A DNA stretch of 15,641 nt from NCBI GenBank assembly GCA_964512105.1, contig CAZEGI010000025.1, positions 1-15,641 on the forward strand, in the 5' to 3' direction. The notes under the pieces are model-generated. The model was not told the DNA's origin and did not search any database. It saw only the letters and a list, made by a program, of their open reading frames with translations. This DNA is from CAZEGI01 sp964512105. GTDB taxonomy: Archaea; Altiarchaeota; Altiarchaeia; IMC4; CAZEGI01. Shown here one piece after another: positions 1 to 6,584 of this stretch. The position numbers were made by a program, and so were the translations under genes. Every line of letters starts with the position of its first letter. The first letter of the stretch is position 1.

Positions 1-1818
1 GTGCATCTTGATACCTTGGGCGGAATAGACGTAAGGTTTCCCAGAGGAACGGAAATTCTCAGGGGCGTCGGTTTTGAAACGCCGCCTCGCGTTCTTACAG
101 AGATTGATGAGGTTGCGCAACACGGCCCCGATGCGATTATGGACTATGTTGCCGGAAAAATAAGAGATGGTTTGAGGGAACAGCTGTTTGAGGAATTCAA
201 GCGCCAGAATGGCAGGTATCCTGAAAGTGTCCTGTTCGTATTGTCTGACGACACAAGACCGAGGACAACGCCAAGGGCTACGCTGAAGGCGTTGCTCGAC
301 CTCTGCGAGGAGATGGAAGCCGAAGGCACGCTTCCGCAGAAGATAACGCTGATTACAGGAACCGGAACGCACAAGACGATGGTCGAGGACGAAACAAGGC
401 ACGATTTCAGCGGATTTTTTGGGAGAGAGGAATACGCAAGGCTGGAGGAGAATGCAGACAGATTTCACATTCAACGCGACCCAAGAACAGGTTATCCGGT
501 TCTGCAGCACAAGTGGGACGTTGACATTGTGGACATGGATACCCAACTGCTTGGAAGACCGGTGCAGGTAAACAAAGTAATGCTCGAGCATGAGGCGATT
601 GCTATTGCTGCAGATGTGGACCTTCATCCCTACATGGGCGCAAGCGGCGGACCTTACAAGTTCTGCATAATCGGCATTGGCGGTAAAGGTAATTTTTCTA
701 CGCATTCCCCAGCCATGCTTACATCCCCAACGACGCTGCCGGGAACATTCGAGGACAATGGGTTTTTCAGAGCAGTTAAGGGAGCAGCGTTAGGCGTTCT
801 ACAAGAAGCCAAGGCTAACGGTCAACTAAGGATGGATCCCGTATCCGTGAACGTTGTTTTAGATTACTACAGAGATGGCAAACCCCCGCATGACCTTATA
901 ATTGGTCCGATAGGTGAGGGGTGGGAGGAAGCGGCAGGGCTGATATTCTCAGCATACCGCGGCCCGATAACAAAACCTTCTGACGTATTGGTCGTATGCG
1001 TGGAAAGGGCAAAGGGTTACGAATTCCTCGCTGCAATGCGGCCGCTTGCAAATGACCTTGCGACGAACAGGCCCGACAACCAGATATTGCCGGGCAACAT
1101 CGACGGTAGGGTTGGAGTGGTTTTCAACCCGTGCATATTCTCAGACAAACAGGTCGGGGGACTTTCAACGCCCGCAACCTATGTCCATCTCTGTAAATTA
1201 AAGTCTCTTGCGAGGGCAAATATGGATGCCATAGTCGAGGACGTCGCAGATGTTAGGGACCTTGGCGACGTGGTAAGAAGATTAAGGGCCCACAGAAACA
1301 GGATATTGGGGGAATGGTATCAGTATATAGAAGACGAATTTGAAGCCGAAGGAAACCTTGGCGAAGGCGGTCAGAGAACCATCCGGCTGTGGAGAATACT
1401 AAAAGAGTTCGGAGCAGTGTATCTGGGCACAACGAATGATGGTTATCCTCCAGAAATAACAGGCACGCCGATTCCTCTGGCAGGTTACGAGAAAAAACTC
1501 CGCGGCGTTTATGGGCCGGGACAGGAATCAGACTACGAGCACGACCTTCTTTTTAGACCGGTGGCGGAGTTCCTGAGCGAGATGAGCCCCGACATTACTG
1601 ACAGATTACACCCAGATGTTCGCAGACAGTTGGGCGATGTAAGGCTCACGGTTCTTGGTTTGAGGGCTTTACAACTTGGCGGTTTGCATGAACAAATAGG
1701 CGAATCCGCATCCAGCATCGTTGATTTGGCAATTGCGCATCACAGGTTAGTGACTGGTGAGGAGCCGAATGTGCGCCTGCTGCCCGACATGCACACTCTT
1801 GCGGAACTGGGGCATTAA
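1..1818 (+). CDS. LarA-like nickel-pincer-dependent racemase/epimerase superfamily protein (long variant)
   Basis: Seen: a 605-residue frame with the superfamily's landmarks in order: SDDTRP at residues 82-87 (family S/DHTRP), GTHK with His124 (first catalytic His), HPYMGASGGPYK at 209-220 (second catalytic His209, cofactor-attaching Lys220), then His235. Known: LarA interconverts D- and L-lactate using a covalently bound nickel-pincer nucleotide, and relatives racemise or epimerise other 2-hydroxyacids. LarA itself is about 425 residues, so roughly 180 extra residues, mainly C-terminal, are unusual. In family members I remember, the Lys motif reads GGRK; here it is GGPYK, one residue longer. 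The first codon of the window is GTG, so this start may be artificial and the gene may begin upstream. No cofactor-making genes (larB, larC, larE) are in view. A TATA-like stretch and a GGTGGT ribosome site precede the next gene, so co-transcription is possible but not required. Substrate unknown; superfamily assignment is firm. Confidence 0.8.
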   Translation: MHLDTLGGIDVRFPRGTEILRGVGFETPPRVLTEIDEVAQHGPDAIMDYVAGKIRDGLREQLFEEFKRQNGRYPESVLFVLSDDTRPRTTPRATLKALLDLCEEMEAEGTLPQKITLITGTGTHKTMVEDETRHDFSGFFGREEYARLEENADRFHIQRDPRTGYPVLQHKWDVDIVDMDTQLLGRPVQVNKVMLEHEAIAIAADVDLHPYMGASGGPYKFCIIGIGGKGNFSTHSPAMLTSPTTLPGTFEDNGFFRAVKGAALGVLQEAKANGQLRMDPVSVNVVLDYYRDGKPPHDLIIGPIGEGWEEAAGLIFSAYRGPITKPSDVLVVCVERAKGYEFLAAMRPLANDLATNRPDNQILPGNIDGRVGVVFNPCIFSDKQVGGLSTPATYVHLCKLKSLARANMDAIVEDVADVRDLGDVVRRLRAHRNRILGEWYQYIEDEFEAEGNLGEGGQRTIRLWRILKEFGAVYLGTTNDGYPPEITGTPIPLAGYEKKLRGVYGPGQESDYEHDLLFRPVAEFLSEMSPDITDRLHPDVRRQLGDVRLTVLGLRALQLGGLHEQIGESASSIVDLAIAHHRLVTGEEPNVRLLPDMHTLAELGH

Positions 1819-1860
1819 CTGATTTTTAAGCACTTTGGTGAATAATTAAACGGTGGTATC

Positions 1861-2925
1861 ATGGCAAAAAAACTCTTCATACCCGGACCTGTCGATGTTT
1901 TACCCGATGTCTCTGCCAAGATGGCTGAGCCCATGATAGGGCACCGTAGCAAGGAATATGCTGCACTGCACCAGGCGACCGTCGAAAAACTCAAAAAACT
2001 GATGTTCACGAACAATCGTGTGTTTCTTGGAACATGCTCAAGTACAGGCTGGATGGAAGCCGCTGTTCTGAACTGCGTGAACAAGAAGGCACTTCATGTC
2101 TGTAACGGGGCGTTCGCTGACCGCTGGGCGGAAATTTCAGCAGCATATGGCAAACCTTATGACAAATTGCCAATCGAGTGGGGCTCTGCTGTAAAGCCGG
2201 AGCAACTTGAAGACAAACTGAATTCCGGCGAATATGATACGTTATTCGTGACGCACAATGAAACCAGCACTGCAGCAATGACGCCTTTGGAAGGAATTGG
2301 TAAGCTGTGCGCTGACAACAACGTCATTTTCTGCGTTGACTGTGTGAGCTCTATGGCTGGAGTGAAAATCGAGGTTGACAAGCTCGGCATTGACGTGATG
2401 GTAACCGGAACCCAGAAGTGTTTTGCAGTTGCTCCTGGACTTGCAATGGTCGCGGTGAGCCAGAAAGCGCTTGACCGCTCGAAGGAAGTTAAGAATAAAG
2501 GGTTCTACTTCGATTTCCTGCGGTATCTGAAGTATGATGAAAAAAACAACACTCCCTCAACTCCACCGATCCCGCAGATAAACGCATTGAACTACCAGCT
2601 CGACAAGATTCTGAACAAAGAAGGTTTGGAAAAAAGGTTCAAGCGCCACAGGGAAATGGCGGATTACACGCGAAAATGGATGAAAAAACACTTCGAGCTT
2701 TTCACCCAGGACTGGTGCTCATCAGACACGGTTTCATGCGCAAAGAATAGTAAGAATTTTGACCTTGCTGACCTAAGCACAAAATTGGGGGAGAGGGGTT
2801 ACCAGTTCTCTAATGGTTATGGCCAGTTGAAAGGAAAGGCATTCAGGGTTGCGCATATGGGTGACAAGCAGTTATCAGAGCTAAAGGAGTATCTGGCAAC
2901 CATCGAGGATTTACTGAATCTGTAA
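1861..2925 (+). CDS. Class V PLP-dependent aminotransferase (serine-pyruvate / alanine-glyoxylate / phosphoserine type)
   Basis: Seen: 354 residues, the normal length for this fold. It opens with a FIPGPVDVLP segment and GHRS (residues 27-30), typical of the alanine-glyoxylate and serine aminotransferase group. A phosphate-binding SSTG lies at 60-63, HNETSTA at 132-138, the pyridine-N-contacting Asp160 in CVDCVSS, and the Schiff-base lysine Lys186 in TGTQKCFAVAPG. A conserved GYGQLKGKAFRVAHMG segment near the C-terminus carries the substrate-carboxylate arginine. Known: these enzymes move an amino group between serine, alanine, phosphoserine or aspartate and a 2-oxoacid. The start is the ATG preceded by GGTGGT five bases upstream. 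The preceding gene ends 42 bases earlier, with a TATA-like TTTTTAAG between them. The LarA-like neighbour acts on 2-hydroxyacids, so a shared hydroxyacid/oxoacid/amino acid route is conceivable, but that is inference. The exact substrate cannot be read from the sequence. Confidence 0.85.
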   Translation: MAKKLFIPGPVDVLPDVSAKMAEPMIGHRSKEYAALHQATVEKLKKLMFTNNRVFLGTCSSTGWMEAAVLNCVNKKALHVCNGAFADRWAEISAAYGKPYDKLPIEWGSAVKPEQLEDKLNSGEYDTLFVTHNETSTAAMTPLEGIGKLCADNNVIFCVDCVSSMAGVKIEVDKLGIDVMVTGTQKCFAVAPGLAMVAVSQKALDRSKEVKNKGFYFDFLRYLKYDEKNNTPSTPPIPQINALNYQLDKILNKEGLEKRFKRHREMADYTRKWMKKHFELFTQDWCSSDTVSCAKNSKNFDLADLSTKLGERGYQFSNGYGQLKGKAFRVAHMGDKQLSELKEYLATIEDLLNL

Positions 2926-2972
2926 GGGTTGTTAAAATAATAAGATATAAGTGATTGTGTAATATAATTAAT

Positions 2973-3032
2973 GTTCAGATGATGACACCGACCCAGGCTG
3001 ATATTTGATGACAAGGGTAGCTTCTGATGGAC
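2973..3032 (+). ncRNA. C/D box guide sRNA (2'-O-methylation guide)
   Basis: Every element is present with archaeal spacing: box C ATGATGA (2979-2985), a 12-nt guide (2986-2997), box D' CTGA (2998-3001), box C' TTGATGA (3005-3011), a second 12-nt guide (3012-3023), and box D CTGA (3024-3027). A terminal stem pairs 2973-2977 (GTTCA) with 3028-3032 (TGGAC), five pairs including one G-U. An AT-rich TAAGATATAAG (2941-2951) sits about 27 bases before the predicted 5' end, where a TATA box should be. Archaeal sRNAs of this class bind L7Ae, Nop5 and fibrillarin, and direct methylation of the base paired to the fifth nucleotide before box D or D'. The D guide is complementary to AAGCTACCCTTG, close to a conserved 23S rRNA segment near the peptidyl transferase centre. 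The RNA lies just downstream of the aminotransferase gene and ends one base before the gap. Confidence 0.87.
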
Positions 3033-3033
3033 A

Positions 3034-3133
3034 NNNNNNNNNNNNNNNNNNNNNNNNNNNNNNNNNNNNNNNNNNNNNNNNNNNNNNNNNNNNNNNNNNN
3101 NNNNNNNNNNNNNNNNNNNNNNNNNNNNNNNNN
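3034..3133. other. Assembly gap (100 N)
   Basis: Exactly 100 undetermined bases, the usual placeholder for a gap of unknown length. It hides the end of nop5 and whatever separates it from the C/D sRNA. The reading frame cannot be carried across it. Confidence 0.99.
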
Positions 3134-4226
3134 TCAGCCTGCTGACCCTCTTCATGAAGTCCTCGCGCAGTTTGTCGCCAACAAAATTGCCTTTGAACGC
3201 ATCAACCTTTGCGGCTAAGGCAAGTTTTGCAGCGAATGTCCTTGCGAGTTTCCCGCGGTGCTCCTTCCTCGCAGACCTTATCTCCGGCAGCTGGAATATT
3301 ATCCCGTGCTTCGGCGGTTTCTTTTTGGTTTTCAGGAACCGGAAGAATGCGTCTTCCGCCCCGAGAATCTGGATTGTTCCGGCAGGCATCAGCGAAAGCC
3401 GTTTCAAACTTCCGGCGAGTGCGATTAACCTTGCGCCAAGAAGCGGTCCGGCGAGCGCGGAAATGTTTGGTGCAATGTCGTCCATGGATTCCTTCACGTA
3501 CCTCTCAATTTCCGTTCCCGCGGAGTAAAGTTGCAGTAGGGATTTCGTTATGTTCCTAACCGCTTTGATGTCCTCATCGGAAAATTCCGCACCGAGTGAT
3601 TCCTTTGAAGCGTTTATGATTTTTTTTCTGAATTCCGGATCGAGGTTGACCTTTTCATCAAAGTTATTCCGGCTGCCGCATGCGTCTATGAGTCCCGCGT
3701 AGGTCTCGTGCTTGCTTACGAGATGGTCAAGCTCCGGAAAGTGCAGCGAATACCACTCCCTCAGCCGCTCAACCAGTCGGTTCGCGACCTCTTCAAGGTC
3801 GTCTAAAGAATTGACGGCCTGTATCAGAACCCTGTCGTGCTCAATGACTTTTAACTCCTGCTTGGTCAGCTCCGAATTTACTTCAAATATGAGTTTTCTG
3901 GCATCCGTGTCGTTTATCCCAATTTTTCCCGCTATCTCGAAAACGTCCACGACGCCCTCACGGTCTTCGAGAAACTTTATCCTAAGGTCGTGGCCCCAGA
4001 ACCTGCTCGTGTTTTTTACGGCCACCCCGTTCACGCCCGTTTTGAGCAGTTTTTTTATGAGCTGCGCTTCCTCATCGCAGATGGAACTGCTCGTCTGGGC
4101 GAGTTTTTTCGCGACAACGGATGCGTTTTTCGGGAACAGTACCTTCTCGATTATGCGGTCGTCCTTCAGTGCGAACGCGCCGAAAACGTTCGTCGTTAAC
4201 CTCACCGGCCTCATCTGCCTCATCAT
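3134..4226 (-). CDS. nop5: Nop5 (Nop56/58-like), core protein of C/D box sRNPs; C-terminus lost in gap
   Basis: Seen: 364 residues from the ATG at 4226 to the gap. The middle helical region includes the hallmark LREWYSLHFPEL (155-166). The Nop domain runs from GTEIERYVKESMDDIAPN (237-254) through LAGPLLGARLIALAGSL (258-274), GAEDAFFRFLK (289-299) and PPKHGIIFQLPEIRSA (304-319) to RGKLARTFAAKLALAAKVDA (324-343). Known: Nop5 bridges L7Ae-bound C/D guide RNA to the methyltransferase fibrillarin. The last residues, KRVSRL, lie where family members are close to their lysine-rich tail, so only a short piece is missing. In most archaea the fibrillarin gene follows nop5 directly. Here the visible sequence beyond the gap is an sRNA and a convergent aminotransferase, so fibrillarin is either inside the gap or elsewhere. 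Two ATG codons in tandem (4224-4226 and 4221-4223) make the exact start uncertain by one residue. Confidence 0.95.
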
Positions 4227-4290
4227 GTTTAAGATATGTAACCCAGTATAAAAAACCTCGGTTTTTTAATCCCTAAACGAATTGATAATC
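4227..4290. promoter_or_regulatory. Divergent promoter region with an 18-bp palindrome between nop5 and the KaiC/V4R operon
   Basis: A 64-base space serves two divergent genes. It contains TATAAAAAA (4247-4255), a good TATA box for the + strand about 40 bases before ATG 4291. The same AT stretch read on the minus strand gives TTTTTTATA about 25 bases before the nop5 ATG. Overlapping it is AAAAAACC-TC-GGTTTTTT (4250-4267), an inverted repeat with 8-bp arms. Its position on the TATA element suits an operator or simply a shared bidirectional promoter. Which of these it is, is inference. Confidence 0.5.
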
Positions 4291-5025
4291 ATGTACGAAA
4301 AAAGATGCATGACTGGAATTGCAAAACTGGACGAGATTCTTAATGGTGGCATACCCCGCGGGCATACCGTTTTGATTTCCGGAGACAGCGGAACAGGAAA
4401 AACCATTTTGTGCGAGGAAATTTTGTTCAACGGTGCCAAAAAACACGGGGAGAACGGGGTTTACATAACCATGACCGAGCCCGTCTTCAAGACGCTGAAA
4501 AACCTTGAGGGGCTGAAGTATTACGAGAAATCCCTGGTGGACGGCAAAAAAGTCAATCTGCTCAGCCTCAAGATGCTTGCGGACATGCTCAAAATCAAGG
4601 ACGAGTCGCAGCTTTTCGAGAAGCAGGAAACGCTGATGAATGCGATTGAAGAGGTGGTCGAGGCAACGGACGCAAAGCGGCTGGCTATTGATTCAATAAC
4701 CGCGATATGCTACAACCTCAGGGAGGAGGTCAGGATACGGAAGTTCATATTCGAGCTTGGAACAATACTTGCGGGCCTGGACTGCACGACGCTCATGACG
4801 AGCGAGGTTCCGGCAGACCGTGCGGGTTACTCGGTGTTCGGCGTTGAAGAATTCATCTCGGATGGAATACTGAAACTCGACAGGTCCGAGCGCAAAGGCG
4901 CACTGCTAAGAACCCTGCAAATCGTAAAGATGCGCGGGATTCAGCACTCGGTGAACCGGCACGTGATGGACATTCTTCCGGAAGGTGTGCAGCTCATGCC
5001 CATGATGAAGGCGTACACGGAGTGA
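4291..5025 (+). CDS. KaiC-like RecA-superfamily ATPase
   Basis: Seen: 244 residues from ATG 4291, a single KaiC domain. It starts with the family opening MTGIAKLDEILNGGIPRG (7-24), then Walker A GDSGTGKT (31-38), the glutamate-bearing strand YITMTEP (58-64), Walker B RLAIDS (130-135), and the closing pattern KMRGIQHS (213-220) ending in ILPEGVQL. Known: archaeal free-standing KaiC/RAD55-like ATPases are oligomeric ATP hydrolysing switches, including the motility factor FlaH; most have no assigned role. A TTG nine bases upstream (4282) could also start the frame, but ATG gives the normal domain boundary. It is the first gene of a compact operon: the next gene's ribosome site lies in its last codons. 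It is probably the ATPase partner of the two V4R proteins that follow, judged by operon structure alone. Confidence 0.88.
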   Translation: MYEKRCMTGIAKLDEILNGGIPRGHTVLISGDSGTGKTILCEEILFNGAKKHGENGVYITMTEPVFKTLKNLEGLKYYEKSLVDGKKVNLLSLKMLADMLKIKDESQLFEKQETLMNAIEEVVEATDAKRLAIDSITAICYNLREEVRIRKFIFELGTILAGLDCTTLMTSEVPADRAGYSVFGVEEFISDGILKLDRSERKGALLRTLQIVKMRGIQHSVNRHVMDILPEGVQLMPMMKAYTE

Positions 5026-5030
5026 TTTCG

Positions 5031-5417
5031 ATGTATCTGGTAAAGGAATTCGTCGGGGTTTCTGCGGCTTATCTGGACGAGGTCATGAGGGAAAGCACGG
5101 ATTCGGTATTCTACCGGGTTGGCGAAAAAACCGGAACCAGCCTTGCGCGCACGCAGCAGAGGGAATGCGGAAAGGACCTGGGCTGCTACCTGAGCGTACT
5201 CAAGAAATCCGGCCTGATTGATGACTTTGAAGTTAAAACGGAAAACGAAAGGACGCTGGTTACCGTAAAGGACAGGGACGTCGCATCCAGTGCGGACATG
5301 CGCAGCCTCGTGAGGGGTTTCTTGGCGGGAATAACACATGGCATTGGAAAAGCATACGAAATTTCAGCAAAGATGGAAGGCGATAAATGCGTTTTTACAT
5401 TGACAACAAAAAAATGA
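5031..5417 (+). CDS. V4R (4-vinyl reductase) domain protein, first copy
   Basis: Seen: 128 residues from ATG 5031. The C-terminal half, RGFLAGITHGIGKAYEI (95-111) followed by GDKCVFTL (117-124), follows the V4R pattern of a glycine-rich helix, a glutamate, then a Cys-x-Phe strand. The usual first cysteine of that pattern is absent (Ala113 lies in its place) and one residue is deleted before Cys120. Known: V4R is a small-ligand-binding alpha/beta domain, found for example in phenol-sensing DmpR/XylR regulators and in BchJ. ATG 5031 is preferred over GTG 5022 because GGAGTGA (5019-5025), overlapping the upstream stop, is a good ribosome site five bases before it. The 3' end overlaps the next gene by four bases. 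I infer it is a sensor subunit; the ligand is unknown. The missing cysteine hints at a different ligand from the second copy, or none. Confidence 0.7.
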   Translation: MYLVKEFVGVSAAYLDEVMRESTDSVFYRVGEKTGTSLARTQQRECGKDLGCYLSVLKKSGLIDDFEVKTENERTLVTVKDRDVASSADMRSLVRGFLAGITHGIGKAYEISAKMEGDKCVFTLTTKK

Positions 5418-5833
5418 AGCCAGACGAACTCATAGCCAACGAGATTATGAAAAACCTCAAGGAGGCGCTTGAGGAGGTGACCGGCAGCAAGGGCGCTGCA
5501 AAGGCGATTGCGAACAAGATAGGCAAGAATCTTGGCGTGATGCTTGCGGAGAAAAACAAATTCAGGACGATGAAGGAAGCGATTTCATTTCTTGAGAAAA
5601 ACGGGCTGATGACAGTGAACAACCTGAAGACCGGCGAAGAAATCGAGGTTGTTGCGAAAAACACGGTTGAATCCGTGCCCGGTAGCGACCTGCCGTTGTG
5701 CTGGTTCATCGGCGGAATACTCTCGGGAATCGCTGAAAAGCTGGAGAGCGAAACCTATCTCGCGCGCGAGCTGAAATGCCCCGAGGTGGGCGAAAGTGCA
5801 TGCAGGTTCATAATCGAAAGAATCAGAATATGA
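5414..5833 (+). CDS. V4R (4-vinyl reductase) domain protein, second copy
   Basis: Seen: 139 residues when started at ATG 5414, which overlaps the previous stop as ATGA. An upstream in-frame ATG (5387) would add nine residues but overlap the previous gene more. The C-terminal V4R signature is complete: CWFIGGILSGIAEKL (96-110), then Glu119-x-x-Cys122-x3-Gly126-x3-Cys130-x-Phe132. The N-terminal half is helical and may pair with its neighbour as a dimer. It is a diverged paralogue of the preceding gene: both place a region ending in KNGLM or KSGLI around residue 60, then about 30 residues of beta strand, then the V4R helix and strand. Known: the conserved cysteines of V4R domains are thought to contribute to ligand or metal binding. 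Its own stop overlaps the start of the second ATPase as ATGA, so the four genes are almost certainly translated from one mRNA. Ligand unknown. Confidence 0.78.
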   Translation: MKPDELIANEIMKNLKEALEEVTGSKGAAKAIANKIGKNLGVMLAEKNKFRTMKEAISFLEKNGLMTVNNLKTGEEIEVVAKNTVESVPGSDLPLCWFIGGILSGIAEKLESETYLARELKCPEVGESACRFIIERIRI

Positions 5834-6507
5834 CCGAAAAAAAATCAGCTGAGGAATCCGTAGGAATCCCGATCGGAGTTCCGATACTCCTCTACGGGCC
5901 GGTGGGCTCCGGCAAGACGACGTTCTCGCTCCGCATGGCAAAGGAATTTCTCGGAAGGAACCTTCCGCTCATCTGGGTCTGCCTGGACGAATCCCCGCTC
6001 AACATAAGAAAAAAACTCAGCTACTTCGGCGTTGACAACGAAAATCTCGAGAAAAAGAACCTCGTGAGATACGTGGACGTTTATACCGAGTACGTGACCG
6101 GCAAGGCCCTGGACGAACCGTACGTCCTGAACTGCAGCTCCGTGTCGGACCTTACGGAGGTAAACATCGCGCTCAACACCGCAAGGAAGGAACTCAAGGG
6201 GGGCGGCCTGCTCGTCGTGGACTCCGTATCCACGCTGTTGCTTTACACGAATGCGGACATCTGCGAAAAATTCCTCAGGATAACGACCGGCAGGTTCAAA
6301 AGCGACGATTACACGGGGTTGTTCATACTGCAGAAGGGCATGCACTCCGCAGAGGTTGAGGAAACCATGAAGATGATTGCTGACGCGGTCATGGGGTTCG
6401 AGGTGGACAAGGGCTCATGGAAGGTCAGCATCATAAAGAAGCCGCTCACCCAGAAAACAGCAAAGCTTCTCATCGGCACGGGGAACGTGCTGAGCGAGGC
6501 GAAGTAA
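5830..6507 (+). CDS. RecA-superfamily (RAD55/KaiC-like) ATPase, second of the operon
   Basis: Seen: 225 residues from ATG 5830, which overlaps the previous stop as ATGA. An upstream in-frame ATG at 5776 would need a 58-base overlap and adds no domain. Walker A is GPVGSGKT (23-30), an acidic CLDES follows at 51-55, and Walker B is LLVVDS (127-132). It lacks the N-terminal TGI..LD..L.GGIP.G opening seen in the first ATPase, and starts almost directly at the P-loop strand. The C-terminal segment also diverges from the usual KaiC K-x-R-G pattern. It is therefore a different subfamily rather than a duplicate. Known: RAD55/KaiC-like ATPases often work as homo- or hetero-oligomers. Having two unlike members in one operon suggests a hetero-oligomer or two stages of one pathway, which is inference. 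It is the last gene of the operon, with a T-run at 6568-6574 downstream. Confidence 0.85.
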   Translation: MTEKKSAEESVGIPIGVPILLYGPVGSGKTTFSLRMAKEFLGRNLPLIWVCLDESPLNIRKKLSYFGVDNENLEKKNLVRYVDVYTEYVTGKALDEPYVLNCSSVSDLTEVNIALNTARKELKGGGLLVVDSVSTLLLYTNADICEKFLRITTGRFKSDDYTGLFILQKGMHSAEVEETMKMIADAVMGFEVDKGSWKVSIIKKPLTQKTAKLLIGTGNVLSEAK

Positions 6508-6584
6508 GAGGCGCGACTTGATTTACCGGTTAATATACCCCTGTTATTCGAAATCCAGTTTGTTCCGATTTTTTAGAGGCGCGA
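6507..6584. repeat. Pair of 10-bp direct repeats in the convergent gene junction, with a T-run
   Basis: AGAGGCGCGA occurs at 6507-6516, straddling the stop of the second ATPase, and again at 6575-6584, covering the last codons of the opposing surface protein gene. The 60 bases between them hold no gene. GATTTTTTAG (6567-6576) has a T-run that could end + strand transcription, as archaeal terminators are often simple T-runs. The repeat may be chance or the trace of a rearrangement. Confidence 0.4.

Noticed and set aside
2817..3033. Apparent continuation of nop5 through the N gap into sequence antisense to the aminotransferase
   Set aside because: The frame only looks open because the N run has no stop codons. 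Residues beyond the gap have no Nop5 character and lie opposite a real gene and a guide RNA.
5776..5829. Upstream ATG start for the second RecA-like ATPase
   Set aside because: It would overlap the V4R gene by 58 bases and adds an 18-residue stretch that is just the other frame of the V4R motif. ATG 5830 gives the ATGA overlap seen elsewhere in the operon.
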